Assembly: GCF_002865645.1 (NCBI RefSeq)
Contig: NW_020194626.1
Coordinates: 372,001 to 436,000 of the forward strand
Direction: 5' to 3'
Length of the DNA stretch: 64,000 nt
Origin: Hyaloscypha bicolor E
Taxonomy: Eukaryota; Ascomycota; Leotiomycetes; Helotiales; Hyaloscyphaceae
Made by a program: the position numbers and the translations under genes. Below, one piece after another: positions 21,000 through 31,978 of this stretch (position 1 is its first letter; each line of letters opens with the position of its first letter). Under the pieces are notes generated by a model. The model was not told where the DNA came from and searched no databases. It saw only the letters and a list, made by a program, of their open reading frames with translations.

Positions 21000-21495
21000 C
21001 TTGGAGAAGTGGGGTGATGTGTGTGAGCTATCTTGCTGTTACGAGTATTGTGAAGAGAAGAAGGTAAACGAGAGGCTGAAGACATTCAGAGACCTGAATT
21101 CGAGCTTTCTCGAGCTTTCTCGAGGTATTATTTATTCTCAGCTTCCGGTGGAAATTGCGAGATTATTGGTGTTCCAGGTTCTGGGCTCCTTGGCCGTCTT
21201 TGGCGGCGGAAGGCGCTGATTAGGGTGTTCTGGACCAATCGGATAGGGCCTCGATGTCGCGCTGAATCACTGGAGTCCGGCCCCCAAGATACATAACCTC
21301 AGATCGAAGGCGAGAAAGGAGCTGAGGGGGATCCGGAACATGAGAGACGAGAAACACAAACTGGGATTTGATATTAGATTTACACTTCCAGAATCTATAC
21401 TGGACCTTGGGAAACCAAACGCTTGTTTGTGTGATTCAGATGTGTAGGTTTACGCTCCGGCGGGGTGGAACACTGATCAATTCAGCCAATTGCCA
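21000..21495. other. Intergenic region upstream of the MFS gene
   Basis: Promoter side of the minus-strand MFS gene. CGAGCTTTCT occurs twice in tandem near 21103-21122. No gene is seen. Confidence 0.4.
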
Positions 21496-21740
21496 AGATG
21501 TGTATTCCACCTGATTGGATGCATAGACAATCCCAACACTGCAGGCTAAGAATACATATCTCCCTCCAATAACGACGATCCCAACCTTCTCCTTTCTTCA
21601 TGAAAAGCCCTGTTCTCGCGGATGGTATCGGAGAGATTACGGCCTGTATGCCCCTCCAAACCCAGATGTGTATTCCAACCGGTTTGAAAGAATAGAGTGT
21701 CTCAACTCTGCAGGCTACAGTAAAAATATCTTTCTCCAAT
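21496..21740. repeat. Imperfect direct repeat, two copies of about 75 bp
   Basis: Copy 1 (21496-21570) and copy 2 (21664-21740) both begin AGATGTGTATTCCA, share CTGCAGGCTA in the middle and end TCTCCAAT or CCTCCAAT. The unit spacing is about 168 bp. On the minus strand both copies read through in one frame with a shared GIHI motif, but the peptide does not look like a known protein. More degenerate similarity may extend to about 22100. Confidence 0.55.
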
Positions 21741-22214
21741 CACCACGTTTCGAGACGGGAGTCAAACTTCTTGTTCAATCTGATGATTTCCGATAGACGA
21801 AGGTTGGTATACCTTTCCCCCTTTGAGCATTTTCTGAAGAAAGGCTCTTCTTCCCGCCCACATTCAATCTTCAGAGGAAGCCAAGTCCTTGACTTCTTGC
21901 CACTTCCAGTGTCTTGATACCTGATCGTCGGGGGTCTGCAATTTCGAGGCGCAGAGCATCTGCACCTTTCGAAAGACCATCTGCAAAGTCCCAACCACAC
22001 CCAGATGTCTGCCAATATTGTAGATATCCAATACTTGTAAGCTGGCTGCGAGACGTCGGGTATGATGTCGATGCTTTGCAATCTCGGAGGCCTTTCGAAA
22101 ACGGAGCCAGAAGAGACTGGAGAGGATGAGGGCTGGGTCGCACTTGTACATCCTCGAGAGATGTGCGACATCTATGCGAATGTGTTGGACGTTCTCCAGT
22201 AATGTTCTATTGCT

Positions 22215-22625
22215 CTAAGCGCTGTTTATTTGAAGCCAGGTCTGGTCGGCGCAGTCTCGTAGAGGGCGGTCCCCACCCATGATGAACGAGCCTATATCTC
22301 TGTTTCTCGCCAGAAATGTGAGGTCGATTAGGAATACTGTGGTACGAGGATCGAAGATGCCACACGTGACAGAAGGCCCTCGAAGCAAGTTATTTCTTGC
22401 TTTGATCCAGCATTTGAAGCCGTCATAGAATGTTTTATTGGTCCTGGAAAGTGACTTGAAAATGTTGGAGTTACAGAATCCGTCTAGGTTCTTGTCGTCC
22501 CCCAGATCGACAAGGCGATCTTTGAGTGCTAGTAATTCGTTGAATATCAAGTCTTTGATTTCCTGGGGAAGGAGGAGAGACGAAGTGGCTGCCAGAACGT
22601 TGGTGGTACTCGCGGTTGGAGGCAT
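22215..22625 (-). CDS. Hypothetical protein with F-box-like N-terminus (136 aa)
   Basis: An intact single-exon frame. Near the N-terminus LLLPQEIKDLIFNELLAL resembles the leucine/proline pattern of an F-box, which would bind Skp1 in an SCF ubiquitin ligase. The rest (SLSRTNKTFYDGFKCWI, TTVFLIDLTFLARNRDIG) is mixed alpha/beta in look and has no repeats. The protein is short for an F-box protein and may be a truncated or lineage-specific gene. The assignment is tentative. Confidence 0.4.
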   Translation of the reverse strand: MPPTASTTNVLAATSSLLLPQEIKDLIFNELLALKDRLVDLGDDKNLDGFCNSNIFKSLSRTNKTFYDGFKCWIKARNNLLRGPSVTCGIFDPRTTVFLIDLTFLARNRDIGSFIMGGDRPLRDCADQTWLQINSA

Positions 22626-24351
22626 ATTGACTTTGAAGAGAGCGCAGCAGTGGAGATCTGGGGGAGTACGTGGGTTGGCAATGAGTCCAGAATTGATGGA
22701 GTGCTGTGCAGTGCCATGGAGAATATGATGGGTGCAAAGAGTGACGTTGTAATTATTTTGATGATGGGGACCGGAGAGAGCGAGAAGATAAAAGGTGTCT
22801 TGAGCTTAGAGAATGAAAGGGAAGGAACGAGTAGGTGAAGCGTCTTGATTCTGAGAGAAAAGGGGCAGGGGCTAGCGACACCCTCCTACCTCTCCAGCAC
22901 TCGCTGAATATAGCCCTCGTGCTTAAATACAATCCAAGCGAATATTGCGTTGAAAAAGGCAAATTAATCCCCTTGGAGCTCTTGGAGTTTGGCGTAATGA
23001 CTGCCAATACAGATATCAAGGAGACACTTGGACGACAACCGGATTTTATATTCCAGGGAATCGCCGAACAAGAGCGCTTACAATATGTTGGCGATTTCTT
23101 TCGAAAAAGAGACGTCGAATTTCTAAAATGAATGTCTCAACAAGTCGGTGTAAGTCAGGCAGAGGGACAACGGAGAGTAAATCACAAAATGACAAGGAGA
23201 AAGTCGACCTGAAGCACAGATGGACTGATCGTAAATAGAACGGGAAATCTCAATAATCGTTCTAGCCTCTTGCTGTTGTGAAAAAATTGAAATGAGGCGT
23301 GAAAAGGATGAATCATTGAAACGGTGAGGCTCCCGGAGCTAACAAGAGACAAAAGCCAAACTACTTTCCATTTGCAAAGACCCTCTGGGAGAGAACACGC
23401 GATTCAAGGAAACTCTCCACCTCACACTTGTGAGAAGACATTTCGATACTAGGGGCCGCATAAGCAGGGGCAAATGCAAAGAGTAAAAGCCAGATTTTCT
23501 TTCTTTAAGAGAGTATATTGCGATCTTGGGGGAGGGAGGGGGGGAGGGGGAGTCCCGCGCGCCCCCCGAAGCCCTCCCTAAGGAAAGGAAGAAGTAGAAA
23601 AAGGCAAAAGGAGTCTTTAATCTTGGGGGGAGAACCCCCTAGCCTTTTCCCCCATCCCCTTCCTCCCTTAAGCCTCTGCGAGGTTTTTGGTTTTACAGAT
23701 CATGTGAAAGGTAAATTACCTGTCACGTGAATATTGTGGCACACCGCCCCCATCTCGCGTAAACAAAGGCTTCGCTTTGACAAGTCAAAATCTTGCTTTT
23801 AATCACACATACCGTGTAAAGGAAAAAATCCACTGGCTCGCCCGGTTACCAAGCCGGTGAAGTTTTGCTGCTCTCCTATCCCTCCTTTACCCATACCAGT
23901 ATTTAATGGCCTTGGTTCTTACATCATGCTCCAAAGACTCTAATGGCCCAACTGCCGTTCCTCGTCCCAACACTCCCAGCCCCTCTGAATTTATCCAAAA
24001 CTCAGCCGTGCTGGCGCGTTGAAAAGAGTAAATCGTTCACCAGTCTCGGGAAGATCGCTCCGGGCAAGCCATCGCTGACAAATTCCAACCAATCACCAAG
24101 TTCCTGTCGCACTTGAACCTTCCCCACGCGGGCAACAGCAGGATGCTCATTTGAAGCCTCAACTGACGTGCTGGACGATGACGACGGCGTTATCGATTTA
24201 ACCCCGCTTGAAGCCGAGTTCTGCATCCCTGGGGATCAACCGGAGGTCTGGTATAAGAGCCATGTTGTCTCGCACTGTGCTGGATTGATTGCTCTACACA
24301 TTTCTGCCCACTTATCAGCCCATAACCCCACAGCCACAGAATCACAGCAAG
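22626..24351. other. Gene-poor region with low-complexity G/C tracts
   Basis: No convincing gene in 1.7 kb. From 23524 to about 23680 there are strand-asymmetric runs (GGGGGAGGG type, then CCCCCC, then purine-rich, then CCCCCTAGCC). At 23700-23730 the words TCATGTGA, GTAAATTAC and TCACGTGA follow each other closely; the first two also occur close together in the repeat at 57.7-58.0 kb. The last few hundred bases are promoter of the aldo/keto reductase. Confidence 0.4.
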
Positions 24352-25575
24352 ATGTCAGGAGTTCCAGCACTTCCGCAATCCTTGAAGGAATCGGTGGAGA
24401 ACAGCAAAGTGGAGTATGTGAATCTAGGTAAGAGTGGGCTTCGTGTCTCGATCCCAATTTTGGGCGCAATGTCCATTGGACACCCTAAATGGGCTCCGTG
24501 GGTGATTGATGAAGAGAAGGTCTGTCCCACTCTTCACCCAGAATCCTGTAGATTGCTAATTCCATAAGTCACTCCCTCTACTCAAAGCTGCATATGATCG
24601 TGGCCTGAACACGTGGGACACTGCGAACGTCTACTCAAACGGAGTCAGCGAGATAATCATTGGCAAAGCGATCAAGAAATATAGTATCCCGCGCAATAAG
24701 CTGGTTATTCTCACCAAGTGCTATGGAGCTGTTGGCGAGGAGCCAATTATTAGGGGAGTCTTCCACCCAAAGGAAATTCGAGCTTCGAAGGACTATGTGA
24801 ACCAATCAGGTAATATATCCACCAACCACTAAAATGTTCCAGTTGTTGACTTTAAGATAGGCTTATCCCGTCAAGCAATCTTTAATGCAGTCGATGCCTC
24901 CCTCAAGCGTCTCGACACTACATATATCGATCTCCTTCAGATCCACCGTTTCGACGTCAATACGCCCCTCGAAGAAACAATGGAGGCCCTCCACGATTTA
25001 GTCAAGAGTGGCAAGGTTAGATATATCGGAGCGAGTAGTATGTGGGCCACACAATTCGCCCAGCTGCAGTTTACCGCAGAAAAGAATGGCTGGACCAAGT
25101 TTATCAGCATGCAGAATCATTATAATCTGCTATATCGCGAGGAAGAAAGAGAAATGAACCGATTCTGCGACGCGACTGGCGTTGGTTTGATACCGGTGAG
25201 TAGGCCGTCGATAATCTCCCATTATCCCAAGACTGACAAGAGCAGTGGGCACCCCTCTGCCGCGGCCACCTCGCAAGACCCATCGAGGCGTTCGGCACGA
25301 CGACAAGAAGCAAGCCGGAATTAGAGAAAGGCCTCACCGAAACTGACACCAAGATCATACAGCGTGTACAAGAACTTGCTGAGAAGAAGGGATGGAAGAT
25401 GAGTCAGGTTGCGCTGGCATGGATCAACAAGAGGATCAGCTCTCCGATCATTGGCTTCAGTAGTGTGGACAGAATGGATGAAGCAATTGAGGTTAGAGAC
25501 AAGACTCTGACTGAGGAAGAGGAGAAGTATCTTGAGGAGTTGTACCAGCCGAAGGCAATATCTGGTCATTCTTGA
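24352..25575 (+). CDS. Aldo/keto reductase
   Basis: Four exons (24352-24519, 24569-24809, 24861-25195, 25246-25575; introns about 50 bp) give 357 residues. The catalytic tetrad of the family is present: Asp73 and Tyr78 (TWDTANVY), Lys106 (VILTKC), His165 (LLQIHRFD). The N-terminal [16 protein letters not shown] and late [16 protein letters not shown] are typical of fungal potassium-channel-beta/versiconal-reductase-like members. The C-terminal [13 protein letters not shown] belongs to the cofactor-binding end. It is a cytosolic NADPH-dependent carbonyl reductase; the substrate is not known. The first intron ends in AAG. Confidence 0.92.
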
Positions 25576-26371
25576 GAGGGTTCGGCGAAGGAAGTACAAG
25601 AGTAAGTTAGTGATGCTCTTATATAGGCTGGAAGTCTGTAGAAATTGAACACAAATTTTTGGACAGGTTTTGGGTATGCGGAGGCCTCCTCCGAGGGTGC
25701 CATAAAAATTTAGTGAACTTTTTGACAAAAGGCCTCTCCCCGTTTTCTATAAAGAAAGCTGTGGGGGCATCAACTGGATGGCTCTCATTGCATAATTCCG
25801 GTTTCTATGGTGATAGACGGGCATTCTTAGTAAGTTCCGGAAGAAGCCCTGATCGACTCGCCAAAAGACTGAGCTGCAAATCAGAGTTCGCAACTTCAAA
25901 AAGCCTCTTCTACTACAACACCACAACTTTTGGTCTGAAACTTGATAGGGTCATCAACAATGGTTTGTCTTCAAAGGAAAGTAACGTCAATATTCTAGAT
26001 AGAATACCTTCATGGTGAAGGCCACTAGCGTCTTTCCCCGGATTTTAGCTGAACCTTCCCCCGCAACCAGGGCCCGAAAAGGCAACATTGGCGAATTCCA
26101 CCATCGACTCAGGCGGTCATGTTGTCACGCGACGGATAGCGTGAGCAACCCCGCACCCCCCAACTGAAACGAGCTTCCTCAACCCATCCTCCCACCTGCA
26201 TCGTACCTGATCCCTCCTTCATCACAATCACAACACTCTGCATTCTACATCTAAAGCTTCCCCAAGCCACAAATCTGATACTCTATCTTGCGATTACTGT
26301 TCGTGAGATATCAATACCAGCCTGCCTTACCCTCAATCCCCTTGATTACGAGTAAAGCCCCCTCATCCACC
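25576..26371. other. Intergenic region, no gene seen
   Basis: Terminator side of the reductase and promoter of the next gene; CT-rich from about 26190 to 26370, as is common before fungal start codons. Confidence 0.4.
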
Positions 26372-27240
26372 ATGTCTGCCGACGCTGGACCAGCACCATT
26401 ATCCAAGGTCGACTCTGCCGTCCAAGGTCTGTCATCAAGCCCTGCTGAGGACAAGGGTGCCAAGCGACGTGCGAGTTCGAGTGTTCCAGGTGTCTTCAAC
26501 ATCCTCGACTTAGGTGTGTCCCTCCTCGGCCTTACCAGCTGCCATCGCCATCCGGAGCCGCCGGAACAATTCCATCAAATTAAACACTGACTTGGCTCGA
26601 TGAACAGAAAAGGAAGGAAAGGAGCTGCAGATTGCAAAGGAGACGCAAAAGCTGAACTGGTATGTGCAAATCTATGGTGCTAAATCGCTCACCTTACCCC
26701 GCCCGGTCTTTGACTTCCTCGTTTCAGCATCAACAGACGTGGATTATCTCGAACTGACCTATGATTGCAACCTAGGCACATCAACAAGTCCCCGGCATCC
26801 CTGGAGGAGCCTGAAAAGAGTGCGCTCAAGAAGATGCTCACCACCCCACCCGTCAAGAAGATTGACCTCCACTTCCCGCTCGGACTCGAGGTTACCGCGC
26901 GAAACCTGAAAGGTGTGACAATCAAGGATGCATTAGATGCAATCTACAAGCAGTTCCGAAAGAAGGTATGCTCGTGGTCCCATCATATTGTCACCACATT
27001 TCTCAGAGCCTCGTCGTCGTGTCACCGTATCAACTCTCGACCATCATCAGCACTAGCAAATGCTAACAAATCCATCTGCAGGCCGATGATGAGCTCGAGG
27101 CCCCCGTCCTCGCAGGCTTCGAGTGGGACAAGGAGGAGTCCTGGACTCGGTTGATCGTCCACTGCAAGAAGGAAGGCGCACCACAGCCGAAGAAGAAGGC
27201 CAAGAAGGGTCAAGAGGGCCAGGAAGGCGAGGATCTTTAG
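26372..27240 (+). CDS. Conserved fungal protein of unknown function (180 aa)
   Basis: Four exons (26372-26513, 26608-26659, 26776-26965, 27082-27240) join in frame; the second exon is only 52 bp. The N-terminus is low-complexity (SADAGPAPLSKVDSAV, KRRASSSVPGVFNIL). The core reads IDLHFPLGLEVTARNLKGVT, IKDALDAIYKQFRK and GFEWDKEESWTRLIVHCKKE. This layout, with a PLGLE strand, an amphipathic helix and a final strand, resembles the small fungal DUF6699-type domain; I am not certain of that assignment. The tail is Lys/Gln/Glu-rich (KKKAKKGQEGQEGEDL). It has no signal or membrane span. The function is unknown. Confidence 0.75.
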
Positions 27241-27866
27241 ATCTTCCCACCCGGATACACTTGCTCCACAATGTCTCCCTCGTTTGACAGACTAGAGCGC
27301 GGATGCGGTTAAGAGGATTTACTATGCTAGTGGGCTAGCTCGGAACTCGGTGCTCGGCGGATAATACATTGAACATGGCAAGCTTGCCTTGGGAATATCA
27401 TATGGGGAGTGTTCTGGTATCGCTGTTCATGACTAGTTGACTTCGACTAGCTGAGATAGCTTTGCTTTGAATTGACAGCTCTCCTCCCATGTTGTATACT
27501 GGTGCGACCTCAATGGTGATATGTGTCGCACATTCTGGCCAGGTCCTCATCCTCTGGACCAATCCGTATTCAACCCTCACTCGAGAGCGAGTGGTTGTAA
27601 TCTTCGATTCTGAGGAATAGTTGCAGATTCATCACACCGTTGTGCGCAAAATTCGTAACTTCCTCTGGACCCACTTTCCAAAAATCTCATGAACCCCAAA
27701 GAAGAAAGCGCTGCCGAGAGCACCACTCTTGACTTCCTCCTTCACAAGCAACATGGGAGATAACAAAGTTATCCAGATTCCATATGTAGGTTTCCTGTTT
27801 CCTCAGTAGATCTTCTACTTTTCATCCTTCTCTGTCTCTATCTTAGTTCAAGCAAATCGCACTAAG
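27241..27866. other. Intergenic region with a short upstream ORF
   Basis: Upstream of the FAD oxidoreductase an 18-codon ORF starts at 27753 and runs to a stop near 27809. A good splice donor (GTAGGT) and a CTTAG acceptor inside the gap suggest a 5'-leader intron at about 27786-27846, but joining them does not extend the main frame. Confidence 0.35.
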
Positions 27867-29331
27867 ATGGATGAACGCGCCGCCGTCCCAGTAACTCTGC
27901 CCAGACAGAACCCCACCATTGCATATTGGCAAGACCCTCCAGACCCTGAAATCGCAGACTACCTTTCCTCCTCGCAAGTGCCAGAAATAGCAGATACAGT
28001 CATAATAGGCAGTGGAATAACCGGGTCCCTCATTGCATGGAATCTCTTCCAATCTCCAGATCATGGACATTTCACTATGCTTGAAGCACGCCAGGCATGC
28101 TCTGGAGCTACCGGACGAAACGGTAACTCCCCTGGCTAAGTATACAGAAAGAGGATGCTGATGGAAACCAGGCGGCCACACAAAAGCAGCCTCCTACCGC
28201 TCCTTCCACGACAACGCCCATTCCCTGGGCACCGAAGCCGCAGTCAAGATCGCGCGTCTCGAATACGATAACATCAAAGCCGTGCACGCATTTGCACGCA
28301 AGTATAATATAGACTGCGATCTGTACAGTGGGGATACGGTTGATATTATATATGACCAGGCGCAGTGGGATAATAGCGTGAAGTCTATTGGGGCGATGAG
28401 GAAAGCTATGCCAGAGCTGCTGGATACAGTTGCTAGGTATGAGATTTGGGGGAAGGAGGAAGCGAGGGAGAAGTTCTTTGTTAGGGGGGAAGAGTGTGTT
28501 GGTGCGATTATGTATGAGGCGGGGAGTTTGAGTGCGTATAAGTTCGTGGTTGGGGTTTTGAAGATGGTGGTGCAGAGGGGAGGGGAGCTGTATACGAATA
28601 CACCTGCTACGAAACTTGAGAAGGGGGAAGATGGCATGTGGAGCGTACAGACGCTGAGAGGGGTGGTGAAGGCGAAAAGGGTGGTGTTGGCTACGAATGG
28701 GTATTCGGGTTTCTTGTGCGAGAAATTTCAGGGCAAGATTGTCCCTCTGAGGGGGCAGATTACTGTGCATAGGCCAGGGAAGAACCAGCCAGTCAGTGGG
28801 CTATCAACGACGTACTCTTTTATCTACAAGAACGGATACGAATACATGATTCCCAGGCCGCAAGGAAGCAAGCACGCAGGAGATATCGTCATAGGTGGTG
28901 GTCTGGTAATGGCCAAGGATGAGGGCGTTGAGGAATTCGGCACAACGGACGACACGACGATCAACCAAGATATCAGCAAATATCTGACAGAGACTACACC
29001 TCGATACTTTGGGAACGATTGGGGAGATGATCACGCAGATGGCAGGATTAGGCAACAATGGACTGGTATTATGGGCTACAGTCCAGACGGCTTCCCGTTC
29101 ATTGGGGAAGTTCCGGGAGAGAAGAATCTTTGGATGGCTGCCAGTTTCCAGGGACATGGTATGGTGCTGTGTTTTATGTGTGCCAGAGCTCTGGTTGCTA
29201 TGATGGGTGGTGAGGAAGAGGCGCTTGAGAGTTGGTTTCCTGATGCATTCAAGGTTAGTGAGGAACGGCTGAAGAAGAAATTCGCTGGCAGGTTGCACAC
29301 AAAGCCCTTGGATATTGGGACGAAGCCGTGA
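27867..29331 (+). CDS. FAD-dependent amine/amino-acid oxidoreductase (DAO family)
   Basis: Two exons (27867-28122, 28172-29331) give 471 residues. TVIIGSGITGSLIAWNL is the FAD dinucleotide-binding start, and ACSGATGRNGGHTKAA follows across the intron, the motif of the DAO/gamma-glutamylputrescine-oxidase-like branch. RVVLATNGYSGFL and the late MGYSPDGFPFIGEVPG with GHGMVLCFMCARAL complete the family pattern. Enzymes of this type oxidise amines or amino acids with FAD, releasing peroxide; the substrate is unknown. It has no signal peptide. A broken allantoate-type permease follows 558 bp downstream on the same strand, so the pair may once have served one nitrogen compound; that is inference. 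Confidence 0.9.
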
Positions 29332-29888
29332 TAGCTTGGCTCAGAGACTTGTGGTATTGGTCAATGAGAGTCAGCTTCGAGTTCACGGCATAGAGCCGCT
29401 CTTTTCTGAATGCTCTCATATTTAGATTCCGCACAAGACGTTGCACAGTGGCTTCGATTTGTTTCAAATCTTTCCCTGCTTACTTTCGTTGAGATGGTTC
29501 TCGGTCCCTTCCCTTGTTGTGGTTGATGAGTGTCCACTTACAGTAAAGGGTTGCTCTCTTGGACAGGGCTACCTTCCCCTCGTTTAGGCAACCCCCCAAT
29601 CCGTGCGGCACACTCCCCGCAAAGTGACGCGGAATGGTTCCTCTTATATTTTTGATGCGGGGGATGCTTATTCTTGCTCTTGCCAATCGGGTTTTGATCC
29701 AAGTGCCGTACTAATTGCCTCCTCTTGTCCTTGAAGAGTACGAAAGTACTATATATCTTCAAGACAGAGATAAATATCTCTTCCCCTTCTCAAATTTCAT
29801 CAATGGAGCCAAGTCATATCCTCATCTCGATTATTAAGTACCCGGCCGATTCAGATTACATCTCGATTTGAAGCACACAGCCCTCAAA
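29332..29888. other. Intergenic region, no gene seen
   Basis: 3' flank of the oxidoreductase and promoter of the permease pseudogene. No recognisable motif. Confidence 0.4.
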
Positions 29889-31489
29889 ATGAGCGGCTCA
29901 ACCGATTCAACCAAGCTCCCCATCGATGATAAACACGACGTCTCTCAAACCGAAGATGTCGAGAAATCAACCATCGACGAAGCAATCGATCCCATCGCCG
30001 AGAAGAAACTTCTCTGGAAAGTCGACTGCCATGTCGTCCCACCGCTTCTCATCCTCTTCCTCCTAGCCTTCCTCGATCGTGTAAACATAGGAAATGCTAA
30101 ATCCAAGGAATGACCAAGGAGCTGCACATGTTTGGGCAGGACTACAGCATTGCTTTGTTTATTTTCTTCATCCCGTGAGTTGAATCCTCTTTTCAGGAAC
30201 GAGAGATGTTAAAAGCAGATACATCCTCCTCGAAGTCCCCTCCAACATCATCATCCGGAAAATCGCGCCTTCCACCTGGCTCTGCGGCATCATGTTCTGC
30301 TGGGGAGTCTGTACAGTGGGCGAAGGGCTCGTACATAACTTCGGCTCCCTCGTCGCTTTGCGTTTCCTGCTCGGCATCTTCGAAGCTGGTCTTGTTCCCG
30401 GAGCCGTCTACCTTATCACCATGTACTACAAACGGTACGAGCTACAATGGCGGCTTAGTGTTTTCTTCTATGCAAGTATCCTCGCTGGTGCTTTTGGGGG
30501 TGTGTTTGCTTATGCTTTGGCACACATGGATGGAATTGGTGGCTACGCTGGTAAGCTTCTCTTCAGATCTTTCATTACAGAAGACTGACAAATACAGGTT
30601 GGCGCTGGATCTTCATCATCAAAGGCCTGCTGACAATTCTTATCGCCATCACATCGACTGGCCGGAGACCGCCACCTTCCTAACTGATGCGGAGCGTGCA
30701 CTCCTGCTCAAGCGCCTCGCTCTTGATGTCGGTGAAGCAAGAATGGATATCTTAAATCATCGGTCTGCTAAAAGAATCTTCACAGATTGGAAAATCTGGT
30801 GCGGTGTCTTCATGTATATGGGCATCGTGAACACCGGCTATGCAACAAGCTTTTTCATCCCGACTATCATCCAGGAGATGGGTTATACGGCAGCTATGAG
30901 CCAGGTGAGGAGTATACCTATCTTCATCGTTGCTGCGGTAGCAGCACTCCTGGTGGCATGGTCTACGGATAGGATGAAACATCGCTACGCCTTCACGATT
31001 GCCGGTGTAGTGGTGGGTGGTATTGGATATGTGATACTTTTGAATCAAAGGGGTGTTAGTGTTGGTGTGAAATACATGGCTTGTTTCTTTATCACGACAG
31101 GCGGGTACATGACGCAGCCCGTAACGTGGGTATGGCTTAACAACGTACGTCTTCCTCTCTCTCCCTCTCCGTCCTTTGCTAACACAAACCAGATTATGGG
31201 CAGCCACTATAAACGCGCCATAGCAACAGCCCTCCAAATCGGCCTTGGCAACGCTGGCGGCATTGTCGCCTCCAACGTCTTCATCACAAAGCAAGCGCCC
31301 TTCTACCGCACGGGATACGGCACCAGTCTCGCAATGCTTCTCATGTGTGGAGCGATGTGCACCGTGTTTTTCTTTGGGTTAAAGGCAGAGAATAAGAAGA
31401 GGAGTAACGGGGGAAGGGATTACCGGTTTGAGAGTGGAGAGTTAGAGAATATGGGGGATGATCATCCGGAGTTTAGGTTCACTACTTGA
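29889..31489 (+). pseudogene. Allantoate-type MFS permease (anion:cation symporter family), frame-broken
   Basis: The protein can be followed almost end to end. Landmarks are FLDRVNIGNAK, then MTKELHMFGQDYSIALF, YILLEVPSNIIIRK, LRFLLGIFEAGLVPGAVYLI, GWRWIFIIKGLLTIL, DWPETATFLTDAERALLLKR and GNAGGIVASNVFITK. This is the Dal5/allantoate permease group. Three introns (30175-30218, 30551-30598, 31145-31192) have good borders and keep frame. At about 30107 the frame runs into TGA while the homologous reading continues one base out of phase. At about 30655 the frame changes again, between LLTILIAITS and DWPETATF, and several residues usual there are missing. No intron explains either break. The remainder is open and well conserved in look, so loss is recent or one of the breaks is a base error. 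Confidence 0.75.
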
Positions 31490-31978
31490 GAGGTAGGTAT
31501 CTCGAGAATGCATGCTCTCAATTTCAGAGTACTGTACAACTTTTAGGAAGTTTGAGCCCGTGTGGTCATCTATTTCACAGATGTTCATAATGAAAGGGAG
31601 GCTGTAATGGCCATATCCAATCTATTAGATCTAATGCCGTTGCAAGTCTTCGTTCTCGATGGTGATGCCGATTAATTGTGTTGTTTGTACTCCGAAGTAG
31701 CAGTCCTGGTGAGATTTCTAATCTTAGGATGAAGATCAAAGGTTGAACAATGAAGCAGGTGCAAGCGATCCAGAAGCAGGTCAGTAACCCAACTAGGTGT
31801 AGAACATTGGAAGACTGTTTTGCGGAGGACCTGGCACCTTGATGCATGAAATACACAATGTATTTTCTCATTACGATGAATTATACCAACCAAGTCTTCC
31901 TCATGTAGAATGTGGCAAAGCACCCTGATTCATCTCGCCCGTTGCTCCCTTTCCATCAATACTCTTCCCAATATCAAT
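31490..31978. other. Convergent intergenic region, no gene seen
   Basis: Lies between the 3' ends of the permease relic and hmgA. No repeat or motif stands out. Confidence 0.4.

Noticed and set aside
22835..23131. 98-codon plus-strand ORF
   Set aside because: It begins at a GTG rather than ATG and has no family resemblance.
29935..30165. Removing the first permease frame break as a 38-bp intron
   Set aside because: It would be shorter than any other intron here and would delete the conserved VNIGNAK motif.
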